Source: an uncultured Propionibacteriaceae bacterium (lineage in GTDB: Bacteria; Actinomycetota; Actinomycetes; Propionibacteriales; Propionibacteriaceae). From it: a DNA stretch of 14,755 nucleotides. The stretch covers positions 1 through 14,755 of the forward strand of contig CAMQXE010000006.1 of the NCBI GenBank assembly GCA_947038745.1, in the 5' to 3' direction. The translations under genes and the position numbers were made by a program. Positions 7,354 to 14,270 of the stretch are shown in pieces (the first letter of the stretch is position 1; the number at the start of each line of letters is the position of its first letter). The notes beneath the pieces were generated by a model. It saw nothing but the letters and a program-made list of their open reading frames with translations. It had not been told where the DNA came from and did not search any database.

Positions 7354-8173
7354 TTCCTACCCCAATAATCCTGCGAGCACTTTGTCACTACTGAAAGCGC
7401 TAATCTGGGCCAGAATCAAAGCACAATTGCAGTATCGCAGCAGTTTTATTGCTGATCTCGTGGGCCAAGTGCTGCTCATCCCCATGGAGTTCATCGAAAT
7501 CTATGTACTCCTCCACGCTGCTCCTCTATTTGCAGGCTTTGATCTTGCCAGCGCAACGGTGCTCTACGGTCTAGCAACATGTGCCTTTGGCATCGCTGAC
7601 TTGATCTGTGGCCAGCTCGATAACGTCAATAGACTGATCAAAGCAGGAACCCTTGACGTGTTGCTGACCAGGCCAACCTCGGTACTAGTCCAGCTCATCA
7701 CCCAAGACTTTCAGCTACGTCGGCTTGGACGAGCAGTCACAGGGCTGGTGCTCTACCTCACTGCTTTGGCCTATGCCAGAGTTACGCTAACTCCGAATCA
7801 TCTGGCAATCATCGTGCTAGCTCCGCTAGGTGCGGTGCTGATCTTTTCTGCGCTCTTTCTTTTCGCTGCCGGAGCACTGTTCTACATCCTTGACGGCAAC
7901 CAAGCTGTCAATGCCTTCACATACGGTAGCCGGTACGCCGCTGGGGTTCCCGGAGCTGCCTTGATGACGCCGATCAAGATTTTCTTCACCTTCGTTGCCC
8001 CAGCCACACTCATCGCCTATGTTCCCGCTGCTGTTCTCACAGATTCACCACTCCCAGCATTTTGGTGGCCGGGGTGGGCGTATCTTACGGTTCCCCTCGG
8101 CCTTGGCATGTGGGCGTTAATGCTGTTGTGGTGGCGTAAGGCAATCACTCATTACACCGGAGCTGGAGGCTAA
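7346..8173 (+). CDS. ABC-2 type exporter permease (second subunit)
   Basis: A 275-residue membrane protein starting at GTG 7346, inside the last codons of the previous gene, so translation is probably coupled; the ribosome binding site is weak. The segment NRLIKAGTLDVLLTRPTSVLVQLITQDFQLRRLGR is the characteristic cytosolic loop of the COG3694 partner permease, matching GDIAVDFSRP in the first subunit. About six transmembrane stretches are visible, including 28-52, 62-82, 118-135, 145-170 and 250-266. It partners the first permease in an ATP-driven exporter. Its stop TAA shares one base with the ATG of the ATPase gene. Confidence 0.88.
   Translation: MANSYPNNPASTLSLLKALIWARIKAQLQYRSSFIADLVGQVLLIPMEFIEIYVLLHAAPLFAGFDLASATVLYGLATCAFGIADLICGQLDNVNRLIKAGTLDVLLTRPTSVLVQLITQDFQLRRLGRAVTGLVLYLTALAYARVTLTPNHLAIIVLAPLGAVLIFSALFLFAAGALFYILDGNQAVNAFTYGSRYAAGVPGAALMTPIKIFFTFVAPATLIAYVPAAVLTDSPLPAFWWPGWAYLTVPLGLGMWALMLLWWRKAITHYTGAGG
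8165..8169 (+). promoter_or_regulatory. Ribosome binding site deciding the ATPase start
   Basis: GGAGG lies 3 bases before the first ATG (8173) and 6 bases before the second (8176). The second spacing is closer to the usual optimum, so translation probably begins at 8176 even though the first ATG overlaps the previous stop. Confidence 0.5.
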
Positions 8174-8175
8174 TG

Positions 8176-9126
8176 ATGGCGATCATTGAACTGGATCACC
8201 TTGTTCGTGAGTTCACAGTGCGGAGCGGCTCAGGGCTACGGCGTGCGACGTCTATTAAGCGTGCTGTTGATGATCTGAGCTTGCGTATTGAGCCAGGAGA
8301 GGCTGTTGGCTATATCGGCGCGAATGGCTCGGGCAAATCAACCACAATCAAAATGCTGACTGGCATTCTTACCCCAACAACTGGGAAGGTACGGGTTTGT
8401 GGGTTAGATCCGGTGCCGCAACGTCGAGCGCTTGCCAAGCAGCTTGGTGTACTCTTCGGGCAGCGTTCGCTCTTGTGGTGGGATCTTCCCCTCCACGATT
8501 CATATCCGATCCTTGCTGCTATGCATCGTCGCGCTGAATCCCAATGGCGAAAGCGTTTTGATGATCTTGTCGATGGTCTTGATCTTTCACCATTTCTGGC
8601 AACACCGGTACGTAATCTCTCTCTTGGCCAACGAATGCGTGGCGAATTAGCTGCCGCTCTTCTCCATGAGCCAGAACTCATCGTGCTCGATGAACCCACC
8701 ATTGGCCTCGACATGATCGCCAAAGAACGCTTGCGTAGTTTCCTCACCCAAGAAATAGGCCAACGCGGTACGACGTTGCTCCTTACCACGCACGATATGG
8801 GCGATGTGCAGCGACTTTGCCAACGCATGATCGTGATTGATGCCGGGCGCAAGGTCTTTGACGGCGATCAAAACGCATTAGAGCAGAAAACAGGTGCTCA
8901 ACGCATACTCACTGTGGATCTTGCCACACCGCTATCCGAACCGGTGCTACCGGATTCATGCCAGATTGTGTCCAACACGGGACAACGGTTACGAGTGGGG
9001 TTTGCTTCCAGCGCAATTGCAGCGCCAGCAGTACTGACCGCGATCAGCGAACAGGCTCAGATCATTGATATGAGCCTGGCAGAGCCTGACATTGAAGATC
9101 TGGTTCGCCAGATTTATACCGATTAG
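8176..9126 (+). CDS. ABC exporter ATP-binding protein
   Basis: A 316-residue cytoplasmic ATPase (317 if the adjacent ATG at 8173 is used) powering the two preceding permeases. Walker A is GANGSGKST at 48-56, the Q-loop Gln96 lies in FGQRS, the signature is LSLGQ at 148-152 (third position Leu instead of Gly), Walker B is LIVLDEP at 168-174, and the switch His206 lies in TTHD. The extended region before Walker A (VRSGSGLRRATSIKRAVDDLSLRI) and the LSLGQRMRGELAAALLHEP signature are characteristic of the COG4586 ATPases that pair with ABC2_membrane_6 permeases. Residues 230-316 form a small accessory domain. The three genes are one operon. The transported compound cannot be inferred. Confidence 0.92.
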   Translation: MAIIELDHLVREFTVRSGSGLRRATSIKRAVDDLSLRIEPGEAVGYIGANGSGKSTTIKMLTGILTPTTGKVRVCGLDPVPQRRALAKQLGVLFGQRSLLWWDLPLHDSYPILAAMHRRAESQWRKRFDDLVDGLDLSPFLATPVRNLSLGQRMRGELAAALLHEPELIVLDEPTIGLDMIAKERLRSFLTQEIGQRGTTLLLTTHDMGDVQRLCQRMIVIDAGRKVFDGDQNALEQKTGAQRILTVDLATPLSEPVLPDSCQIVSNTGQRLRVGFASSAIAAPAVLTAISEQAQIIDMSLAEPDIEDLVRQIYTD

Positions 9127-9161
9127 GAAGATCTACACCAAGACATAGCACAGAGATAGCA

Positions 9162-10454
9162 TCAGGCAGTTTTTTCTCCTCGTTCATGCTTTTTGCTGCT
9201 CATTCTGGGAACCAGAACCGGCGAGGTTTTCCCAGTCACACAGGAAGCATCAACGAGAACCTGTGCGGTATCTTCGCCGGGGACATTGAACATAACGTCA
9301 AGCAGCGTCTCTTCAAGGATCGCCCTCAGCCCACGAGCACCTGTGCCGCGCTCCAACGCAGCATCGGCTACTGCCTCAATCGCATCATCGCTGAACTCCA
9401 GATCAACGCCGTCGAGCTCAAAGAGCTTGCGGAACTGTTTAATCAGAGCATTACGCGGCTCGGTCAGAATCCGAACGAGTGATTCTTTATCAAGTGGTTG
9501 TACCGTCGAGATCATCGGCAAACGCCCAATGAACTCAGGAATCAATCCGAACTTCGTGAGATCTTCAGGGCGAACGTCGGCAAATTTATCTGGGTTCGCG
9601 GGCTTGCGCACATCGTCATCATTGTTGAACCCGATTGGATGCTTACCCACACGCGTATCAATGATGTGTTCTAAGCCAGCAAAAGCACCACCAACGATGA
9701 ACAATACGTTGGAGGTATCAATTTGCAGCAGTTCCTGATGCGGGTGCTTACGCCCACCTTGCGGAGGCACGCTGGCCACTGTTCCTTCAAGGATCTTGAG
9801 TAAGGCTTGTTGCACGCCTTCGCCAGATACATCACGAGTAATCGAAGGGTTCTCGCTCTTACGCGAAACCTTATCGATCTCATCGATATAGATGATGCCT
9901 TGCTCGGCACGCTTGGTATCAAAATCTGCTGCTTGGAGTAGCTTCAAGAGGATATTCTCGACATCTTCACCGACATAGCCAGCTTCAGTCAGCGCTGTAG
10001 CGTCAGCCATCGCAAAGGGGACGTTAAGCATCTTGGCTAGGGTCTGAGCCAAATATGTCTTGCCACAGCCGGTAGGGCCGATCAACAAGATATTAGACTT
10101 GCCAAGCTCCACACTCGTATCGCTATCAGATCGGTGCGAGGAGCTCTCTTCTTGGGCACGGACTCTCTTGTAGTGGTTGTAAACAGCCACTGCCAACGTC
10201 TTTTTGGCATGTGACTGTCCAATAACATAGGAATCCAGGAAAGCGACAATATCTCGTGGCGTTGGTGGTTCGTCCATCAAGTCAGATATACCCCCGATTT
10301 CGGAGAACTCTTCCTCGATGATCTCGTTACACAGATCGATGCACTCATCGCAAATGTAGACGCCAGGGCCAGCAATGAGTTTCTTCACCTGCTTCTGGCT
10401 CTTGCCACAGAACGAACATTTAAAAAGGTCGCCTGTTTCACCGATGCGTGCCAC
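9162..10454 (-). CDS. clpX: ATP-dependent Clp protease unfoldase ClpX
   Basis: A 430-residue AAA+ unfoldase that recognises tagged substrates and feeds them to the ClpP1P2 chamber. The N-terminal zinc-binding domain holds Cys13, Cys16, Cys35 and Cys38. Walker A is GPTGCGKT at 126-133, Walker B IIYIDEID at 187-194, the pore loop GYVG at 159-162, and IGF at 274-276 is the loop that docks onto ClpP. GARGLR near the C-terminus is the sensor-2 region. Length is normal. The start is GTG at 10454, supported by a strong GGAAGGAG ribosome binding site; it is the last gene of the clpP1-clpP2-clpX set. An imperfect hairpin lies in the 77-base gap after clpP2. Confidence 0.97.
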   Translation of the reverse strand: MARIGETGDLFKCSFCGKSQKQVKKLIAGPGVYICDECIDLCNEIIEEEFSEIGGISDLMDEPPTPRDIVAFLDSYVIGQSHAKKTLAVAVYNHYKRVRAQEESSSHRSDSDTSVELGKSNILLIGPTGCGKTYLAQTLAKMLNVPFAMADATALTEAGYVGEDVENILLKLLQAADFDTKRAEQGIIYIDEIDKVSRKSENPSITRDVSGEGVQQALLKILEGTVASVPPQGGRKHPHQELLQIDTSNVLFIVGGAFAGLEHIIDTRVGKHPIGFNNDDDVRKPANPDKFADVRPEDLTKFGLIPEFIGRLPMISTVQPLDKESLVRILTEPRNALIKQFRKLFELDGVDLEFSDDAIEAVADAALERGTGARGLRAILEETLLDVMFNVPGEDTAQVLVDASCVTGKTSPVLVPRMSSKKHERGEKTA

Positions 10455-10459
10455 GATCT

Positions 10460-10467
10460 CTCCTTCC
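10460..10467 (-). promoter_or_regulatory. clpX ribosome binding site
   Basis: Read on the minus strand, GGAAGGAG lies 5 bases before the GTG at 10454 and fixes that codon as the start. Confidence 0.8.
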
Positions 10468-10484
10468 TGATGTCACCTTAGATG

Positions 10485-10523
10485 GAGTCCCCCGGCGATG
10501 CTCAACGGCACACCGGGGAACTC
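10485..10523 (-). terminator. GC-rich hairpin between clpP2 and clpX
   Basis: An 11-bp stem with one mismatch (10485-10495 with 10513-10523) and a 17-base loop, located 8 bases after the clpP2 stop. No T-run follows on the minus strand, so it may be an attenuating or mRNA-processing hairpin, not a full terminator. A weak -10 candidate TAAGGT (10475-10480) lies between it and clpX. Confidence 0.45.
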
Positions 10524-10531
10524 TCTTGTGC

Positions 10532-11215
10532 TTATGCGTCCTTGAGCGAGGTGAGTACGTCGTCGATTAATCCGTACTCCTTTGCCTGCTGCGCTGTCAT
10601 GTAATTATCACGATCGACATCAGCACTGACCTGCTGCGCAGTGCGTCCAGTAGCCTTTGCCAACATCATCTCCATCAACGAGCGGATGCGCTGGATCTCA
10701 TTGGCCTGGATTTCAATATCTGAAGACTGCCCATAGATCCCTTCGCCGCCGATTGACGGCTGATGAATGAGGATCGTGGCGTTCGGCAAGGCCAAGCGCT
10801 TGCCCTTGGTGCCAGCACCAAGCAATACAGCAGAAGCCGAAGCGGCCATACCCAAGCAGATTGTTTGGATATCAGGCTTGATGTAGCTCATGGTGTCGTA
10901 AATCGCTGTCATGGCGGTAAACGATCCACCTGGGCTATTGATGTACATCGAGATCGGACGATCCGGATCCATCGACTGTAGGCACAGAAGCTGGGCCATG
11001 ATGGCGTTGGCAATATCGTCATTTACCGGAGTGCCGAGGAAGATGATGCGATCCTCGAATAGCTTGGTGTAAGGATCAACACGACGCATACCGTAGCTAG
11101 TGCGCTCTTCCCACTGTGGAATGTAGTAATCCATCGATGGGGTCATCGGCGCCATACCGCCGATAGTCATCTCCTGCTGCTCAGCGTTGAAACGCGAAAG
11201 TTGAGTCTTATTCAT
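10532..11215 (-). CDS. clpP2: ATP-dependent Clp protease proteolytic subunit ClpP2
   Basis: A 227-residue serine peptidase subunit. The catalytic triad is Ser126 (GMAASAS), His151 (IHQPS) and Asp203 (DRDNYM); YINSPGGS at 91-98 forms the oxyanion region. The YIPQWEERTSYGMRRVDPYTKLFEDRIIFLG opening matches actinobacterial ClpP2. In actinobacteria ClpP1 and ClpP2 form two different heptameric rings of one tetradecamer, and ClpP2 usually receives the ClpX or ClpC ATPase. The N-terminal about 30 residues, Met-rich, are a likely propeptide. It lies 11 bases after clpP1 with an AGGAGA ribosome binding site overlapping the clpP1 stop, indicating coupled translation. Confidence 0.96.
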   Translation of the reverse strand: MNKTQLSRFNAEQQEMTIGGMAPMTPSMDYYIPQWEERTSYGMRRVDPYTKLFEDRIIFLGTPVNDDIANAIMAQLLCLQSMDPDRPISMYINSPGGSFTAMTAIYDTMSYIKPDIQTICLGMAASASAVLLGAGTKGKRLALPNATILIHQPSIGGEGIYGQSSDIEIQANEIQRIRSLMEMMLAKATGRTAQQVSADVDRDNYMTAQQAKEYGLIDDVLTSLKDA

Positions 11216-11223
11216 GAGCGTTT

Positions 11224-11229
11224 CTCCTA
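11224..11229 (-). promoter_or_regulatory. clpP2 ribosome binding site overlapping clpP1 stop
   Basis: On the minus strand the clpP1 TAG is part of TAGGAGA, a Shine-Dalgarno sequence about 8 bases before the clpP2 ATG. Terminating ribosomes would sit on the clpP2 initiation signal. Confidence 0.7.
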
Positions 11230-11874
11230 CTGGTTGGGGGCGCCGTGCGGCATCTGAGATGCCTTCTCGAAAACATGGTCAATGAGGCCGTAAGACTGAG
11301 CCTCCTGAGCAGAGAACCAGTGGTCACGATCAGAATCAAGAGCAATTTGTTCTGCCGTTTGACCGGAGTGCTCAGCAATGAGCTTGGCCATCTCACGCTT
11401 GGTCGCCAACAACTGCTCCGCGTTGATCTTGACTTCCGTGGCCGTTCCACCAATGCCGCCGAGCGGCTGATGCATCAAGATACGGGAATGGGGCAATGCG
11501 TAACGCTTGCCCGGTGTGCCTGCGGTCAGCAAGAACTGGCCCATTGATGCAGCCAGACCCAATGCCACCGTAGCGACGTCGTTACTGATCCACTGCATCG
11601 TGTCATAGATAGCCATACCGGCAGTCACCGAACCACCAGGGCTATTGATGTAGAGGTAAATATCTGCGTGCGGGTCCTCGGCGTTGAGAAGCAGCATCTG
11701 CGCGCAGATCGCATTGGCGTTCTCATCTTTGACCTGATCGCCAAGGAAGATGATGCGGTTCTTGAGCAACGACTGGTAGACGTTGTCATTCATGCCCATA
11801 GGGCTTTGGCCCCCTTGGGCCATCATCGGAGTAGTCACAACACCGAACTTACCTGCTAGCACTGACAATTCCAT
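11227..11874 (-). CDS. clpP1: ATP-dependent Clp protease proteolytic subunit ClpP1
   Basis: Up to 215 residues. YINSPGGSVTAGMAIYDTM, LAASMGQFLLTAGTPGKRYALPHSRILMHQPLGGIGG and SDRDHWF contain the Ser, His and Asp of the ClpP triad, and the sequence is of the ClpP1 type that pairs with ClpP2. The start is uncertain. The first ATG (11874) directly follows the T-run of a terminator hairpin, leaving no promoter or ribosome binding site on the downstream side. A -10 box TAAGTT (11846-11851) lies 7 bases before an in-frame GTG at 11838 (codon 13), and tandem ATG codons at 11826 and 11823 (codons 17 and 18) are also possible; other ClpP1 proteins have short N-termini. A ClgR-like site lies 15-28 bases upstream of the first ATG. 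Confidence 0.93.
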   Translation of the reverse strand: MELSVLAGKFGVVTTPMMAQGGQSPMGMNDNVYQSLLKNRIIFLGDQVKDENANAICAQMLLLNAEDPHADIYLYINSPGGSVTAGMAIYDTMQWISNDVATVALGLAASMGQFLLTAGTPGKRYALPHSRILMHQPLGGIGGTATEVKINAEQLLATKREMAKLIAEHSGQTAEQIALDSDRDHWFSAQEAQSYGLIDHVFEKASQMPHGAPNQ

Positions 11875-11927
11875 GAAAAACCGCGGCTGTTCGCTCAGAG
11901 CGCACGCGCTCGCGAACAGCCGCGGTT
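11875..11927 (-). terminator. tig terminator abutting clpP1
   Basis: A perfect 16-bp stem (11879-11894 with 11912-11927) with a further inner 5-bp stem (11898-11902 with 11907-11911) is followed on the minus strand by TTTTTC. It begins 21 bases after the tig stop and its T-run touches the first clpP1 ATG. It is the strongest intrinsic terminator on this strand. Confidence 0.85.
11889..11902. promoter_or_regulatory. ClgR-like operator upstream of clpP1
   Basis: GTTCGCTCAGAGCG fits GTTCGC-N5-GCG, the site I recall for Streptomyces ClgR, and its core CGCTCAGAGCG fits the corynebacterial form CGCYNANRGCG. ClgR is the actinobacterial activator of clpP1P2. The site is embedded in the left arm and loop of the terminator hairpin. 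Its position, 15-28 bases before the first clpP1 ATG, would suit activation of a promoter lying slightly further downstream. Confidence 0.5.
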
Positions 11928-11948
11928 GAAAGTTAGCGACGAAACGAA

Positions 11949-13358
11949 TTACTTCTCGTCAGCCTTCTCGGTCTCGTCAGCTTCCCACTCAGCCTGCTCA
12001 TCACCATCGACGACCATCGGCATTTCCGGGGCCTTCGGGGTGAGGATGGTCATATCAACGACCTTGCCAGCAGTGTCCTTAACCTGAACATCCTCGCAGA
12101 TCAGCGAAAGCGCCTTATTGCGCTGAATCTCGACAACCCATTCCTGCATGTGGTTGTGCTGGATCATGTGCTGCATCTCCTGCTCAGGAGACGAGCCATT
12201 GCTCTGTGCCCGCTGCATCAGGTAAGAGCTGAGATCTGCCTGGGTGATCTCAGGCTTCTTCTCGGCAATGATCTTGTCGAGAATGAGCTGAGCCTGCAGC
12301 GCAGTCGTGGTACGAGTATCAAGCTCGGTCCAGAAATCCTCAACAGAACGGCCCTCTTCGACCTCTGCCAGGTACTTCTCTAGCGTCATACCGGCCTGGC
12401 TGAGCTGATTCTCGATGTCTTCGTGACGAGCGCCTATTTCACCCTGCACGAACTCTGCCGGAAGCTCCATCTTGGTCTTCTCAACAATGACTTCAAGCGC
12501 CTTGTCACGAGCGCTGACAGCTTGATCAATCTCAGCCATCTGCGTTGCCGCCTTGGTTAGATCTTCCTTCATCTCATCGACAGTGTCGAACTCAGAAACC
12601 ATCTGAGCGAACTCATCATTGAGCTCCGGAAGGATCTGCTCCTGGGCCTTAACGAGCGTTACCTCAATGTCGGCTTGCTCGCCCTTGAGCGGCCCGCCAA
12701 CAAGAGTAGAAGCAAAGGTTGCAGACTCATCAGCCTTGAGCCCAGTAACAGCCTTATCTAGGCCTTCGAGCATCTGGCCTTCACCGATCTTGAAGGTAAC
12801 ACCTTCAGCGGTAGCCTCAGCCAGGGCTTCGCCATCACGCGACCCATTAAGATTGACTGTAACAACGTCACCCTTCTTAGCCTTGCGGGTAACGTCCTTG
12901 AGAGTAGCGAAACGCTCGCGCAGCATCTCAATGCGGCCGTCAACGTCAAGCTGCTTCTCGTCTAGAGGCTCAACCTCGACCTTGATCTTGGTGAAATCAG
13001 GAAGCTCAAAGTCTGGACGCTTATTAACGGTTGCAGCGAACAAGAAAGGCTGGCCTTTCTTCCACTCCTCAACAGCATCAACCTCGGGCTGCCCAAGAAT
13101 GGCCAACTCGTGCTCCTGTAGCGCTTTACCGATAGCCGACGGGATGATCTCGTTGAGAGCCTCCTGCAGCACGGCACCGGAGCCATAGCGCTGATCAATT
13201 AGTGCTGGCGGAATCTTGCCTGCACGGAAGCCTGGAATATTTACCTGCTGGGCGATGGCGCTGTAGGCCTTATCAAGGGCAGGCTTGAGTTCCGCGTACG
13301 GAACCTCGATAGCGAGCTTGGCGCGGTTGCCTTCGAGCTCTTCAACGGTGCTAGGCAC
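11949..13358 (-). CDS. tig: Trigger factor, ribosome-associated chaperone and prolyl isomerase
   Basis: A 469-residue protein, normal length. It binds at the ribosomal exit tunnel and folds nascent chains. The ribosome-binding N-terminal domain has the signature GFRAGKIP at 43-50. The FKBP-type peptidyl-prolyl isomerase domain spans about 161-240 (KKGDVVTVNLNG, FKIGEGQMLEGLDKAVTGLK). The helical C-terminal chaperone domain is followed by a strongly acidic tail. The start is GTG at 13358 (VPSTVEELEG), chosen over an upstream ATG at 13409 because AGGAGA lies 5 bases before the GTG and the family begins with xxSTVE. It is upstream of clpP1P2-X on the same strand, separated by a terminator, and divergent from the epimerase gene. 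A likely -10 TAGGAT lies at 13390-13395. Confidence 0.96.
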   Translation of the reverse strand: MPSTVEELEGNRAKLAIEVPYAELKPALDKAYSAIAQQVNIPGFRAGKIPPALIDQRYGSGAVLQEALNEIIPSAIGKALQEHELAILGQPEVDAVEEWKKGQPFLFAATVNKRPDFELPDFTKIKVEVEPLDEKQLDVDGRIEMLRERFATLKDVTRKAKKGDVVTVNLNGSRDGEALAEATAEGVTFKIGEGQMLEGLDKAVTGLKADESATFASTLVGGPLKGEQADIEVTLVKAQEQILPELNDEFAQMVSEFDTVDEMKEDLTKAATQMAEIDQAVSARDKALEVIVEKTKMELPAEFVQGEIGARHEDIENQLSQAGMTLEKYLAEVEEGRSVEDFWTELDTRTTTALQAQLILDKIIAEKKPEITQADLSSYLMQRAQSNGSSPEQEMQHMIQHNHMQEWVVEIQRNKALSLICEDVQVKDTAGKVVDMTILTPKAPEMPMVVDGDEQAEWEADETEKADEK

Positions 13359-13363
13359 GTAGT

Positions 13364-13369
13364 TCTCCT
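13364..13369 (-). promoter_or_regulatory. tig ribosome binding site
   Basis: AGGAGA on the minus strand lies 5 bases before the GTG at 13358, fixing this start and excluding the longer open frame. Confidence 0.75.
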
Positions 13370-13445
13370 GACGTATGGATGACCCGCTTATCCTACTCTC
13401 TGGGCACAATTCCGCCCAAAAATCTCATAACTTCACCCCCGGGGG

Positions 13446-13473
13446 TAGACAAATGCCGAAGCAAGCCTAGGCT
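13446..13473 (+). promoter_or_regulatory. Leaderless promoter of epimerase gene
   Basis: A -35-like TAGACA (13446-13451, 5 of 6 to TTGACA), a 16-base spacer and -10 TAGGCT (13468-13473) lie 7 bases before the ATG at 13481. The -10 and gap match those of the lipoprotein gene at 271. Confidence 0.65.
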
Positions 13474-13480
13474 GGAAACC

Positions 13481-13903
13481 ATGACTGAGCTCTTTGGTGC
13501 AATTGATCACGTGGCCATTGCCGTCGAGAACCTCGACGAGGCTATCGCTATGTACGAGGGTGTCTTCGGCATGAAGATGACCCACCGCGAAACTAACCCC
13601 GAGCAGATGGTTGAAGAGGCCATGATGCAGGTGGGCGAGTCCTTCATCCAACTCATTACCCCGACGTCGGATGAGTCCCCAGTCCGCAAGCAGCTCGATA
13701 AGCGCGGCCCCGGCATCGTCCATATGGGCTACCGCGTGCATTCGATGGAAGAAACCACGAAGGCTTGCGAAGCTGCTGGGCTGAAGCTGCTTTACCCGGA
13801 GCCCAAGAACGGCACTGCAGGCTCCAAGATCAACTTCATTCATCCCAAGACCGCTGGTGGCGTGCTCGTTGAGCTCGTTCAGCCAGGTGAAGGCCACCAC
13901 TAA
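13481..13903 (+). CDS. mce: Methylmalonyl-CoA epimerase (VOC fold)
   Basis: A 140-residue cytoplasmic enzyme that interconverts (2R)- and (2S)-methylmalonyl-CoA in the propionate/succinate route. Two VOC beta-alpha-beta modules are visible: AIDHVAIAVENLDEAIAMYEGVFGM and GPGIVHMGYRV...GGVLVELVQP. The four metal ligands of the family fit His10, Gln57, His81 and Glu131, so it should bind a divalent metal. Full length is typical. I chose the ATG at 13481 over an upstream in-frame ATG at 13379 because it follows a good promoter and matches family N-termini. It is divergent from tig and no mutase or carboxylase gene is beside it, so it appears to be a single-gene unit closed by the hairpin at 13911. 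Confidence 0.93.
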   Translation: MTELFGAIDHVAIAVENLDEAIAMYEGVFGMKMTHRETNPEQMVEEAMMQVGESFIQLITPTSDESPVRKQLDKRGPGIVHMGYRVHSMEETTKACEAAGLKLLYPEPKNGTAGSKINFIHPKTAGGVLVELVQPGEGHH

Positions 13904-13910
13904 CGCCGCC

Positions 13911-13952
13911 TTTTAGTGGGGGCTAGGACCGCATTCCTATCCCCCACTAAAA
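13911..13952 (+). terminator. Hairpin after epimerase gene
   Basis: An 18-bp stem with one mismatch (13911-13928 with 13935-13952) and a 6-base loop start 7 bases after the stop. The arms begin TTTT and end AAAA; the plus strand lacks a T-run after the stem, so its strength is uncertain. Confidence 0.6.
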
Positions 13953-14009
13953 ACGCTAGAAACAGCCGAATCTACAGCGCGATACAGGCTTCAGTTCGCC
14001 ACAGCGCTC

Positions 14010-14015
14010 TAATAT
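14010..14015 (+). promoter_or_regulatory. Candidate -10 box for tRNA-Pro
   Basis: TAATAT lies 18 bases before the tRNA 5' end. A second option, TATGCT at 14019-14024, would give a shorter leader. No clear -35 accompanies either. The remaining bases from 13953 to 14033 hold nothing else I can support. Confidence 0.35.
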
Positions 14016-14033
14016 CGGTATGCTTTTCAACAC

Positions 14034-14106
14034 CGGGGCGTAGCGTAGTGGCTAGCGCGCCTGCTTTGGGAGCAGGAGACCGCAGGTTCGAGTCCTGTCG
14101 CCCCGA
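14034..14106 (+). tRNA. tRNA-Pro (anticodon UGG)
   Basis: A 73-base cloverleaf: acceptor arm CGGGGCG (14034-14040) pairs with CGCCCCG (14099-14105), discriminator A at 14106; D-stem GCGT/GCGC; anticodon stem CCTGC/GCAGG with loop TTTGGGA, anticodon TGG at 14067-14069; T-arm GCAGG-TTCGAGT-CCTGT. The CCA end is not encoded. It reads proline CCA and related codons. A strong terminator follows, and an integrase gene faces it, so the 3' half may serve as an integration site. Confidence 0.95.
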
Positions 14107-14107
14107 C
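14087..14107. other. Possible attachment site in the tRNA 3' end
   Basis: Tyrosine integrases of actinobacterial elements often use the T-loop to acceptor part of a tRNA gene, and this tRNA is the nearest one to the integrase, which is transcribed toward it. The duplicate copy that would define the core lies outside the window, so this is inference from position. Confidence 0.3.
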
Positions 14108-14109
14108 TG

Positions 14110-14162
14110 GCCTCTGGCTAGGCATTATGCGTTACAGCTAATGCCCAGTCAGAGGCTTTTTT
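14110..14162 (+). terminator. tRNA-Pro terminator
   Basis: Two nested stems (14110-14116 with 14150-14156, and 14121-14127 with 14139-14145) are followed by TTTTTT at 14157-14162. This is a convincing intrinsic terminator. Confidence 0.85.
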
Positions 14163-14172
14163 ACGTCTCTAG

Positions 14173-14260
14173 GTGTGTACCGGGTACGCGATTGTGGGGC
14201 AATTTTACGCGTACCCGATGACGTACCGAGGCCGAAATGTGTACCCGATGTGTACCCAAT
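14173..14260. repeat. GTACC-type repeat cluster next to integrase
   Basis: GTACC occurs at 14177, 14211, 14223, 14241 and 14252 on the plus strand, and at 14183-14187 on the minus strand. GTACCGGGTAC (14177-14187) is palindromic, the 10-mer CGGGTACGCG (14181-14190) is the inverse of 14208-14217, and GTACCCGATG is repeated at 14211 and 14241. Between a tRNA and an integrase such repeats may be arm-type integrase or excisionase sites. Confidence 0.6.
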
Positions 14261-14270
14261 TCAGAGATCT

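Noticed and set aside
8310..8852. 180-codon open frame on the minus strand
   Set aside because: Antisense to the exporter ATPase with strongly biased composition and no domain signature.
9193..9738. 181-codon open frame on the plus strand
   Set aside because: Antisense to clpX, Ser/Arg-rich, no start signals; shadow of the real gene.
12619..13188. 189-codon open frame on the plus strand
   Set aside because: It lies entirely opposite tig, is Ser/Arg-rich low-complexity, has no promoter or ribosome binding site and resembles no family; it is an antisense shadow of codon usage.
13379..13480. N-terminal extension of the epimerase
   Set aside because: It overlaps the tig promoter region and the epimerase promoter; family members begin near the ATG at 13481.
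14163..14270. GTACC repeats as a CRISPR array
   Set aside because: Units are too short and irregularly spaced, and there are no spacers of uniform length or cas genes.
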